From contig CAKOHV010000004.1 of assembly GCA_934086145.1 (NCBI GenBank), forward strand, positions 12,439-76,438: a stretch of 64,000 nucleotides of DNA, read 5' to 3'. The position numbers were made by a program, and so were the translations under genes. The stretch comes from an uncultured Bacilli bacterium. Its GTDB lineage: Bacteria; Bacillota_I; Bacilli_A; RF39; UBA660. Of the stretch, positions 28,633 through 36,591 are shown piece after piece (the stretch's first letter is position 1; every line of letters starts with the position of its first letter). A model generated the notes under the pieces. That model worked only from the letters and a program-made list of their open reading frames with translations, was not told the origin of the DNA and searched no databases.

Positions 28633-30537
28633 TTATTTTTCCTTTTTCTTACTTTTCTTATTTATTTTTTTATCATCTTGTTCATCATCAATAACAGGTA
28701 AAACCTCTGTTTCTTCACGAACATATTTGTCAAAAGCACTAGTTACAAACGTTTTATCATCTAAAAATTCTTTTTGGGCTTGTTCACGTAATTTCTTTTG
28801 TTCTTTAGCTAATCTTTTTATGTCTTTTTTAGATAAAACGTTAGATTCGGTTCTAATAATACTTGATTCTAAAGTAACATCATCAATAATATCATTAGTC
28901 ATTGTTTCATCATTATTAAAGTCTAACTCAGTTGTTGTTTCTTCAAAATTTTTATCATTTGCCGTAGCTATATTATTTATAATTTCTTTTTCTATAGCTG
29001 AAACACTATCTACCTCAGTTACATCCTTTTCATCTTGTTTTTTTGCTTCCTTAGGTATTTCTATTTCTTCAACTTTATCTTCTTTTTCTAAAACGTCATT
29101 TTCTATTTTCTCTTCTTGCGTTGCTTGTTCTTCTGTGTTGACATCATTTTTAGCTGATTCTTTTAGCTCCTCTTTTTTCTCATTTTTTTCTTCTAAAATA
29201 TTATTATTTTCCTTTTTTACATTTTTACTTTCAATCAAACTAATTAATTTCTTATTTTTATCTTTTATCTTTTTGTTAACTAGTAACAAAATAATTACAA
29301 GTAAAAAGGATACAGCTAAACCACAACCAAAGACAATAGCTAAAATAAAATAAGTATCTTTACCTAAAGTACTATTACTTAAAGTACTATTTTCATAATA
29401 TTTTTGTAAAGTTCCATCTTTTACATCATAAGTATACCAAGCTTTTTCACCATTTTTTAAATTCATTCCATATACTAAGACTAAATTATCATTATCTTTT
29501 TGATAATAAGCTTTTACTTTTATACTTCCAATCTCAATTTCTTTATCAAGATCAAAACCTTTAACTTTATTATCTGGTTCATATGGAATCAAAGTAACTG
29601 CTTCCGTAGCATATTCTTTAAATGGTACATAATTATTACCATCATAAATATATAAACCAATATTGCCTTCTTCATCTTTTAAGCCAACTAGAACTAAATC
29701 AGTTGTTTCATTTCTAAAGCAAATCACTTCTTCATCGTTAATCATCGTTGTACTATCAACAAACAAGTTTGGAGCTATTAATAATTCTTTTTTTCTGACA
29801 ACTGAATAATTTTTGCCATCAACGCTAACATTTATTGGATTCAATTCTTTTCTTGTAATATCAATATTATATTTTTTTACATTACCCTTTTGAGCTGTTA
29901 CCGTAATTACCACTTTATTAAGTCCTTCGGCAAGTTCAATTGTTCCACCACCACTAACTTGAGCGTGACTTTCATCTTTAACAGCACTAATTACAACACT
30001 TTCAACATCATTTGGTACTTCTAAAGTATAATTAGTCTCATTTTTGTTAAATTCTGGACTTAATGTATATCCTTCAATACTTAATGATTTCAAGTCTGCA
30101 TTACTACTATATGTTGCTTGAATTTCTGATTGTGTACGAGCTGTAATCGTCGTACTTCCTACTGAAGAAGTCAAAGAATTTCCATCGTCATCATAAGCGG
30201 CTGCTCCTGATAAAGAGAATGTTCCTGAACCACTTTTATTAGCTTTAAATTTAAATTTTACACTACTATATCCTATCAATGTACTACCAGTTCTAACACA
30301 TTTTCCACCAGTATCAGTTGGCGCATCAGTCAAAGTAAAGACATCCGCATTATAATTTATACAATATTCCCATCCGGAAGCTCCCGTAACTGCTACAGTT
30401 ACTGTTACTGTATTTCCAACAGTCACTGATGTTGAACTAGCTCGCACACTAAAACTAGCTGCCTCAACATTCAATATAAATAACACATTTATAATCAAAA
30501 AGACACTCAAATAACTAAGATATTTCTTCATAAACAA
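28633..30537 (-). CDS. Membrane-anchored cohesin-domain surface protein
   Basis: 634 residues. A signal peptide (1-26) is followed by a cohesin-like beta domain (28-135: TSVTVGNTVTVTVAVTGASG, YCINYNADVFTLT) and a cadherin-like beta-sandwich (about 140-232: LKSLSIEGYTLSPEFNKNET, VVISAVKDESHAQVSG). A region of unknown fold comes next, then one membrane helix (~394-418) and a long acidic Lys/Glu cytoplasmic tail. Its gene begins 3 bases after the stop of a glucosaminidase that ends in a dockerin, the natural partner of a cohesin. The protein would hold that enzyme at the cell surface. The long charged cytoplasmic tail might bind another partner inside. Cohesin is assigned by pattern; a structure search would settle it. 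Confidence 0.78.
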   Translation of the reverse strand: MFMKKYLSYLSVFLIINVLFILNVEAASFSVRASSTSVTVGNTVTVTVAVTGASGWEYCINYNADVFTLTDAPTDTGGKCVRTGSTLIGYSSVKFKFKANKSGSGTFSLSGAAAYDDDGNSLTSSVGSTTITARTQSEIQATYSSNADLKSLSIEGYTLSPEFNKNETNYTLEVPNDVESVVISAVKDESHAQVSGGGTIELAEGLNKVVITVTAQKGNVKKYNIDITRKELNPINVSVDGKNYSVVRKKELLIAPNLFVDSTTMINDEEVICFRNETTDLVLVGLKDEEGNIGLYIYDGNNYVPFKEYATEAVTLIPYEPDNKVKGFDLDKEIEIGSIKVKAYYQKDNDNLVLVYGMNLKNGEKAWYTYDVKDGTLQKYYENSTLSNSTLGKDTYFILAIVFGCGLAVSFLLVIILLLVNKKIKDKNKKLISLIESKNVKKENNNILEEKNEKKEELKESAKNDVNTEEQATQEEKIENDVLEKEDKVEEIEIPKEAKKQDEKDVTEVDSVSAIEKEIINNIATANDKNFEETTTELDFNNDETMTNDIIDDVTLESSIIRTESNVLSKKDIKRLAKEQKKLREQAQKEFLDDKTFVTSAFDKYVREETEVLPVIDDEQDDKKINKKSKKKEK

Positions 30538-30540
30538 CTC

Positions 30541-32544
30541 CTATAAATTTCCTTTTCCTAATATATGTTTTTGAATCTGTAATAAATCAACAATTGATAT
30601 TTTACCATCATAATTTGTATCTCCGGCATACATTCTATAACCATCTAAATTTCCACGACCTAATATATGTTTCTGAATTTGTAATAAATCAACAATTGAA
30701 ACATTTCCATCACCATTCGTATCACCACGAACAGCAATAGTATAAACTAAAGAGTCTTGTGTTCCATTAACCGTAATTTTATCTCCTGTTACTAAATTTC
30801 CGGCATTTTTAGCATTGCCATTAATATCAACAATTGTAGCACTTCCACCACTAGCTGTAACAGTATTTACAACTGTTCCAACTTGCATACCAGGTGAAAT
30901 TCCATACATTACATCCTCATTAACACGTACTCCCATTTTATTTACTACATCAATTGCTTTAATTACTGGAACATCAGGAATAATACGTTTAACATAAACT
31001 ATATATGTCTTCGTATTACCATTTTCGGCGGTTACGCCAACTTGAACAACAGCATTATTATCTGCATCAAATGAAACTGTCCCAACGCCACTTACAACCG
31101 CCTTGCTATCTTCCGCTGTCGCGGATACGACAACTTCTGTTTTGTCAGTTGTTATATTGTAATTATACTCAACACGATCCCTATCAAATCCGGTAACAGT
31201 AACACCATCGATAAGTAAACTACTTAAATTATCATTACTACTTTTATCAACTGGCTGAACTATTTCATCACTAATCCCCATAAAGACTGGGATAACAAAG
31301 TTAAAATTAGAATTTAATAAATTACCTGCTTTATAAGCTTTATACATTGTGTTAGCTTCACTTGCTGGAGCATAAATATTAGTCATATATTGGTGAGAAT
31401 AAAGTGGATAAGATGTTGTTGGCGAAATATTAAACTTTTGATAGTACCCCGTATTTTGTCCCTTCTTTATATAACCTTCACTTATAAATTCGGCACCACC
31501 AGAAATAGCTTTAGCTACCGTATTCCAAGGCCTTTGATAACTTAGATTTTCACATTTCGTAATATCATAATAAGGTAGACCATCTTCAGCAAAAGAAACA
31601 CATGAAGCCCCCGCAATAAACCCTGAAGCATAAGCCAAACCACGTTGAACTGTGTAAGGATAAATTGCATCAGCATAAGCCCCAATATTAAAGAAATTAT
31701 AATACCCATCTAACGAATATCCATCAGCTGAATATCTATTATAAGTAGTAGTATAGGTTCCTGATACCGAAGCATAGGTCTGATTATTAGCTCCTTCTTG
31801 AATACTTCTTGATAATATATGCAATGGATTTACCCCATTATTAGCCCCGGCTTCTTTAAATTCACCAAGATACTTCAACAAATTACCATTACCAACAACT
31901 TTTTTCATTGCTTCATCATTAGATATATCTTTTGAACTTTGCAAATCCAAAAATTGAAAAATATGTTCTTCAAATAAACTATTTCGTGGATCCATAAATG
32001 ACATAATAGTAGCAGCATTTACATAATAATAACTACCTTCTATAAAATTACCATTTAACCAATAATTGGAATTACTAGTTTGTAAAACTGTTTTACCTTC
32101 TTCCTCTAAGGATACTTCATTTAAAGACTTACCAATTTGTTGAGCTTCAAAATTCCAATTAGGATACTTAGTATGTAAATAATAAAGATAAGGACAATAA
32201 GATTGATGAAACCCCTTCGTTACTAATTCATTACAATAGCTTTCATAATTATCGCCACTCGTCAACATTGCTTGATCAACATTTAAAATATAGGAAGAGG
32301 AAACAAAACCGATTTTACCATTATCAAAAGAAATTCTTGTTCCATAGGTTCCTCCTGCTTTATCATCTAAGACAACAACTCTTGTTCCATAAGCTAATTC
32401 TGTCATTGTAGCAGAACCACGAAGAGAACTTTCATGAACAACTAAAGCATCAGCACTAATTATACCATTATAATTTTCAAGAGCATCAACAGTTAAAAAC
32501 ATCGTAAAAAACAGAATAAGAATATAAGTAATTTTTTTAACCAT
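30541..32544 (-). CDS. Secreted endo-beta-N-acetylglucosaminidase with C-terminal dockerin
   Basis: AGGAG before the ATG at 32544 sets 667 residues. In order: signal peptide (1-22); bacterial SH3-like domain (25-90, TRISFDNGKIGFVSSSYIL); glucosaminidase domain (about 115-410) with AATIMSFMDPRN, LHILSRSIQEGAN and YNFFNIGAYAD; cadherin-like beta-sandwich (about 440-525); linker; type I dockerin (608-667) with two near-identical calcium loops, GDTNGDGNVSIVDLLQIQKH and GDTNYDGKISIVDLLQIQKH. It would cut the glycan backbone of peptidoglycan. The dockerin and the adjacent cohesin gene imply docking at the membrane. Read from the promoter at 32574-32602. Confidence 0.92.
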   Translation of the reverse strand: MVKKITYILILFFTMFLTVDALENYNGIISADALVVHESSLRGSATMTELAYGTRVVVLDDKAGGTYGTRISFDNGKIGFVSSSYILNVDQAMLTSGDNYESYCNELVTKGFHQSYCPYLYYLHTKYPNWNFEAQQIGKSLNEVSLEEEGKTVLQTSNSNYWLNGNFIEGSYYYVNAATIMSFMDPRNSLFEEHIFQFLDLQSSKDISNDEAMKKVVGNGNLLKYLGEFKEAGANNGVNPLHILSRSIQEGANNQTYASVSGTYTTTYNRYSADGYSLDGYYNFFNIGAYADAIYPYTVQRGLAYASGFIAGASCVSFAEDGLPYYDITKCENLSYQRPWNTVAKAISGGAEFISEGYIKKGQNTGYYQKFNISPTTSYPLYSHQYMTNIYAPASEANTMYKAYKAGNLLNSNFNFVIPVFMGISDEIVQPVDKSSNDNLSSLLIDGVTVTGFDRDRVEYNYNITTDKTEVVVSATAEDSKAVVSGVGTVSFDADNNAVVQVGVTAENGNTKTYIVYVKRIIPDVPVIKAIDVVNKMGVRVNEDVMYGISPGMQVGTVVNTVTASGGSATIVDINGNAKNAGNLVTGDKITVNGTQDSLVYTIAVRGDTNGDGNVSIVDLLQIQKHILGRGNLDGYRMYAGDTNYDGKISIVDLLQIQKHILGKGNL

Positions 32545-32573
32545 CTTATCACTCCTTACTACCATCCATAACC

Positions 32574-32602
32574 ATTATAGCATAACCTATATCAGATAAC
32601 AA
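32574..32602 (-). promoter_or_regulatory. Promoter of the dockerin/cohesin operon
   Basis: Minus strand -35 TTGTTA (32597-32602), 17-base spacer, -10 TATAAT (32574-32579) with TGC before it. A near-consensus sigma-A promoter about 30 bases before the ATG. Confidence 0.85.
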
Positions 32603-32652
32603 CGTACCAAAATGTCTATAACTGTAAAGCAGCAACATCTTTTAAGTAACAA

Positions 32653-32681
32653 TTGTTATAGAAAATAAATTATGATATGAT
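32653..32681 (+). promoter_or_regulatory. Divergent promoter of the LCP gene
   Basis: -35 TTGTTA (32653-32658), 17-base spacer, -10 TATGAT (32676-32681). It faces away from the dockerin-operon promoter 50 bases away and shares the same -35 hexamer. Confidence 0.75.
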
Positions 32682-32704
32682 ATATACAATAATGTTAATG
32701 AGGA

Positions 32705-34846
32705 GTGGTTACTACGAAAATTCTAACAAAAAAGATGAAAAAAATAAGTAAAATACAAAAATTCTTTTATTTTGTAACAATCATTGCTTACCTAGCAACC
32801 TTTATCTACTTTATTTATGGTATTCTCCATTTAAAAGGTATTGAAACAGCTATTAGAATTATTGCAGTTATTATATTTGCAATTTGGTTTGCCGTTTATT
32901 CTCTAGCCGGATTAATATGTATGCTTTCCAAAAAGCAAAAAACCTTTATTTTTTTAACCATCATAACTATTATTTTCTGTCCTATCTTTAGTGTTTCATC
33001 ATACTACATTAACAAAGTATATGGGGCTTTAGAAAATATTAATCGGGAAAAAATAACTTATGCATCTAATATGATTGCTTTAAAAGAAACAAAGTTTAAT
33101 AGCAGTTCAGTCATAGGAATGATCGAATCAGAAGACGATATTGAAGGAAATAACTTAGCTAAAAAAATAATTAAAAACAATAGTTTATCTAACAAAATTG
33201 AAACTTATGAAGATTATCAATCAATGCTAAAAGATTTATACAACAAAAAAATTGATGCTTGCTTTGTATCTAGTAACTACGCCATCTTATTTAGTCAAGA
33301 AGATGCCTTTCCTACTATCGCTGATGATGTCAAAGTTCTTTATGAATATAGTGAAGAACAAGTAAATAAAGATGCTGAAGTATTAAAAACTAATACTAAA
33401 AAAGACTTAACAGAACCATTTACAATGTTAATAATGGGTGTTGATTCTGAAAAAAATGGTTTAACAGCTAATCAAGCTTTCAATGGTGACACCTTAATCA
33501 TGGTTACCTTTAATCCTAATACCTTAACGGCTACCATGTTTAGTATCCCAAGAGATATGTACGTTCCAATTGCTTGTAACAATAATCGTTATGCTAAAAT
33601 AAACTCATCAGCTGCTTATGGTTCATCTTGCGTTATAAATACAATTAAACAATTAACTAAAATAGATATTGACTACTATGTTAAGATGAATTTCCAAGGA
33701 GTTGTCGATTTAGTAGAAGCCTTAGGAGGCATAACCGTCGACGTTGAAAAACCAGACTTTGCTTACGATAACAAGCACATTGGTCAAGTATGTGAGCAAA
33801 ACTCAAAAAGACAATTTGGTTCTAACCTAGTATGTATGAAAACTGGTGTTCAACAATTAAATGGTGAACAAGCCCTTGCCTATGCAAGATGCCGTCACCT
33901 ATATGCTGTTTCCGATATTGCCAGAAATAAGCATCAACAAGATATTATTGAAGCTATGGCACAAAAAGTTAAAACTTTAAGAAGTGTTAAAGATTTCGAA
34001 AATATCTTAACCGCTGTTTCTAACAACTTAGAAACTAATATGACAACTGAACAAATCCTTTCGATATATAACGTTGCAAAAGATATGCTTCAAAATACCG
34101 ATTCATCTTCATCATTGTCAATCAAAAAAACATATCTTGCCTACTATAATTTACCAATTTACTTACCTTCATCAGGTTCTTATACTAGTGCACTAGGTTA
34201 CTATCCTCAATCATTAGAAGCAATTGTCAAAGCAATGAAGGTTAATTTAGGTTTAGAAACTGAAAAACCAGTAAAGACATTTAAAATTAGTTACAATGAA
34301 GATTATACAACCCCTTTAATCGGTCAAGGATTAACAGGTGGAACCAAATTGGAACGTATGCCAAACTTCATTGGTTACGATCGCTATTATGTAAGTGATT
34401 GGTGCTCTAAGAATGGCCTTTCATGTACATTCAAAGACCAAGATAGTTCTAAAGAAGTCGGCGAAGTCGTTGACCAAGCTGTTCATGAAGGGGTCTTACT
34501 AAAATCAATATCATCAGCTACTTTCTACGTTAGTAATGGTCGTTACCAGTCATTGATTGAGGACGATGATAATGACGATGACGATGAAGACAATAACTCG
34601 AATAAAAATAATAATTCCAATAGTTCAAACAATAATTCTAGCAATAATTCTAACAGCAACAAAAACAATGATAAAAATAACGACAAAGATAACAGCAAAG
34701 ATAATGACAAAAATGATGATAAAAATAACGAAAAGAATAATGACAAAAACAATGATTCTTCAAGTGATTCCAACAAAAATGATAACAAAACAGAAGATAA
34801 AAAAGATGATAAAAAAGATGACACATCATCCGAAACTAACGAATAA
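32705..34846 (+). CDS. LCP family ligase with PASTA-like domain and Asn/Asp/Lys-rich tail
   Basis: The open frame begins with GTG at 32705, very close to the GAGGAG site; ATG at 32735 is the alternative, so the start is uncertain. 713 residues from the GTG. Three membrane helices (about 15-115) and a binding-protein-like segment precede the LCP domain: MLIMGVDSEKN, ATMFSIPRDMYVPI, VVDLVEALGGITVDV and ALAYARCRHLYA. Residues ~551-610 resemble a PASTA domain (MPNFIGYDRYYVSDW ... EVVDQAVHEGVLLK ... FYVSNG). The last ~95 residues are almost only Asn, Asp, Lys, Ser and Glu, a likely wall-spanning spacer. It should attach glycopolymer to peptidoglycan, with the PASTA part sensing or binding muropeptides. 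Confidence 0.9.
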   Translation: MVTTKILTKKMKKISKIQKFFYFVTIIAYLATFIYFIYGILHLKGIETAIRIIAVIIFAIWFAVYSLAGLICMLSKKQKTFIFLTIITIIFCPIFSVSSYYINKVYGALENINREKITYASNMIALKETKFNSSSVIGMIESEDDIEGNNLAKKIIKNNSLSNKIETYEDYQSMLKDLYNKKIDACFVSSNYAILFSQEDAFPTIADDVKVLYEYSEEQVNKDAEVLKTNTKKDLTEPFTMLIMGVDSEKNGLTANQAFNGDTLIMVTFNPNTLTATMFSIPRDMYVPIACNNNRYAKINSSAAYGSSCVINTIKQLTKIDIDYYVKMNFQGVVDLVEALGGITVDVEKPDFAYDNKHIGQVCEQNSKRQFGSNLVCMKTGVQQLNGEQALAYARCRHLYAVSDIARNKHQQDIIEAMAQKVKTLRSVKDFENILTAVSNNLETNMTTEQILSIYNVAKDMLQNTDSSSSLSIKKTYLAYYNLPIYLPSSGSYTSALGYYPQSLEAIVKAMKVNLGLETEKPVKTFKISYNEDYTTPLIGQGLTGGTKLERMPNFIGYDRYYVSDWCSKNGLSCTFKDQDSSKEVGEVVDQAVHEGVLLKSISSATFYVSNGRYQSLIEDDDNDDDDEDNNSNKNNNSNSSNNNSSNNSNSNKNNDKNNDKDNSKDNDKNDDKNNEKNNDKNNDSSSDSNKNDNKTEDKKDDKKDDTSSETNE

Positions 34847-34852
34847 ATTATT

Positions 34853-34875
34853 AAAAGTACCACCAAGGTACTTTT
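34853..34875 (+). terminator. Terminator after the LCP gene
   Basis: AAAAGTACC and GGTACTTTT form an exact 9-bp stem around ACCAA, directly after the stop codon, running into ATTATG. A 50-base gap leads to the next gene. Confidence 0.8.
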
Positions 34876-34924
34876 ATTATGAATAAAATATAAATATAAT
34901 AATATAAGAAATGAGGTTCAAAAA

Positions 34925-35779
34925 GTGCATAACGAAGTATTTTATACAAAAAAAATAAACAAAGATATAACACTAGCTGTTATTAGTGATATTCATTACT
35001 ATCCTAAATTCAATACAAACATATTTAGAAGATTAGAAAAACAAGTTCAAAAAAGACAACCAAATTATATTTGTGTAGTTGGTGATATCTTAGATGAATC
35101 AAAATTTACAGAAATAGATAACTTAATTACTTTCTTTACCAATTTAGCCAAAATTTCCCCAGTCATAGTCGTTCTTGGTAATCATGATGAAAAAACTGGA
35201 GCAATGTTTAAATGGCAATCCAAAAACAATTCTGTTTTAACTAAAGCTTTAAATAAAATAGATAACCTTCATCTTCTTGAAGATGAAATATGGCAAGATA
35301 ATAATATAACTTTTTATGGTTTTAACTTATCATTTAATTACTATGAGAAAAGCGATGAAGCATATGAAGTTTTTGTTGAAGAAACCAAGCAATTAAAATG
35401 TCCTCTTCAAAAAGAAACGTATAATATCACCCTATTTCATAGTCCAGCTAATATCTACCAATTTATTGCTAAAAACCCTAATCATCCCCTTAATCAAACT
35501 GATTTAATATTGTCAGGTCACATGCATAATGGTTGTTTACCATTTATAATAGCTCATCCTCTTAACAAACTTTTCAAAACAAACGTCGGTTTAATTTCCC
35601 CCCAAAAAACATTATTTCCAAAATTAGCTCAAGGAAAAGTAACTTCTGAAGTAAAAGATGGTTACATTTATGAAGGTGTAACTAAATTAAGTCATTCCAC
35701 TAAGATGTTCCATGCTTTTGATTTTATCTTTCAAAAGAAAGTCGAATTTTTAACTATTAAACCTAACAATAAAGAATAA
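34925..35779 (+). CDS. Metallophosphoesterase (YkuE-like)
   Basis: 284 residues from a GTG start behind GAGGTT. The five metal-binding blocks of calcineurin-like phosphoesterases are present: VISDIHY, VVGDILDE, VLGNHDE, LFHSPAN and LSGHMHNG. There is no signal peptide or membrane helix, but the CPFIIA/PLNKL tail is like membrane-associated YkuE proteins. The substrate is unknown; the location between LCP and LTA synthase genes suggests an envelope phospholipid or polymer intermediate. Confidence 0.88.
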   Translation: MHNEVFYTKKINKDITLAVISDIHYYPKFNTNIFRRLEKQVQKRQPNYICVVGDILDESKFTEIDNLITFFTNLAKISPVIVVLGNHDEKTGAMFKWQSKNNSVLTKALNKIDNLHLLEDEIWQDNNITFYGFNLSFNYYEKSDEAYEVFVEETKQLKCPLQKETYNITLFHSPANIYQFIAKNPNHPLNQTDLILSGHMHNGCLPFIIAHPLNKLFKTNVGLISPQKTLFPKLAQGKVTSEVKDGYIYEGVTKLSHSTKMFHAFDFIFQKKVEFLTIKPNNKE

Positions 35780-35808
35780 AAATTCTTATAAAATATCACT
35801 AAAAAAGC

Positions 35809-35848
35809 AAAAAAGAGAAAAGTAAATGTAAAATACTTTTCTCTTTTT
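35809..35848. terminator. Bidirectional terminator between convergent genes
   Basis: AAAAAGAGAAAAGTA and TACTTTTCTCTTTTT are exact inverted copies with a 9-base loop. It lies between the phosphoesterase (plus) and the 239-residue membrane protein (minus) and can serve both. Confidence 0.9.
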
Positions 35849-35874
35849 GTTCACCTTACTATCTCTTATCTAAA

Positions 35875-36591
35875 TTAATCTTCATCATAAGTTGGTTTCA
35901 AAGTAGGTTGATAATCTACAACACTCCATCTTGCCCCATCTTCTTTTACGACAACAACAGAAGCTTCATCATCATATCCCATATCAGAAACATAACTTAT
36001 TTTTAACTTAACTAAATAACCATCTTTTTTTTCTTCGTCAACTAAATAAGTTGTTTTTTCTGTTGAAACAACCTCAACACTACTGACTTCTGGTAAAGTT
36101 TGTTTTCTATCTCCATAAGTATCATCTATTAAAGTTGAATACAAAGTATCCATTACCTTTTTGCTATACATTTCTACTTTATCTTTATAAAAATACTCTG
36201 TTCCTCCAACATCATATTTATTAAGTTTAGTACTCATCGTATACAAATCGATTACAAATAACTTAGCTACTTGGGTACTATATGCTTCTTCATCAACCTT
36301 AGACTCTTTCAATATTTTTTTCAATTTTTCAAATTCACTTTTATAATATTTACTATCTTTATCGCTTATAGAATAACCATAATCATCTAGGCTATCGACA
36401 ACCTTTACCGTTACGACATTCTTAGGTGTATTATTATTCTTTTTTAATTTAAAATTATAAAATAACAAGCCACCAACAATTAATATTACTAATAGCAATA
36501 ATATCCATAATTTATTTTTCTTCTTTTTCTTTTTTAACTTCGTTTCGTCTTTAATATCTCTTTTTATTTCTTTTTCTTTAGCCATTACCAT
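35875..36591 (-). CDS. Single-pass membrane protein of unknown function, coupled to LTA synthase
   Basis: 238 residues when started at the ATG at 36591, which lies 7-8 bases after AGGA; ATGs at 36597 and 36585 are alternatives. A Lys-rich cytoplasmic head (DETKLKKKKKKNKL), one membrane helix (about 28-46, LWILLLLVILIVGGLLFYNF) and an outside domain with VDSLDDYGYSISDKDSKYY and YLVKLKISYVSDMGYDDEAS. No enzyme motif is recognised. The start overlaps the end of the LTA synthase gene, so translation is probably coupled and the product may assist or regulate that enzyme. Confidence 0.75.
   Translation of the reverse strand: MVMAKEKEIKRDIKDETKLKKKKKKNKLWILLLLVILIVGGLLFYNFKLKKNNNTPKNVVTVKVVDSLDDYGYSISDKDSKYYKSEFEKLKKILKESKVDEEAYSTQVAKLFVIDLYTMSTKLNKYDVGGTEYFYKDKVEMYSKKVMDTLYSTLIDDTYGDRKQTLPEVSSVEVVSTEKTTYLVDEEKKDGYLVKLKISYVSDMGYDDEASVVVVKEDGARWSVVDYQPTLKPTYDED

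Noticed and set aside
28727..29353. 208-residue plus-strand frame
   Set aside because: It is opposite the Glu/Lys-rich tail of the cohesin protein; its Ser/Phe-rich content is the complement of those codons.
34543..34886. Long open frames on both strands over the LCP tail
   Set aside because: They are mirror frames of the low-complexity Asn/Asp/Lys repeat codons and have no ribosome sites.
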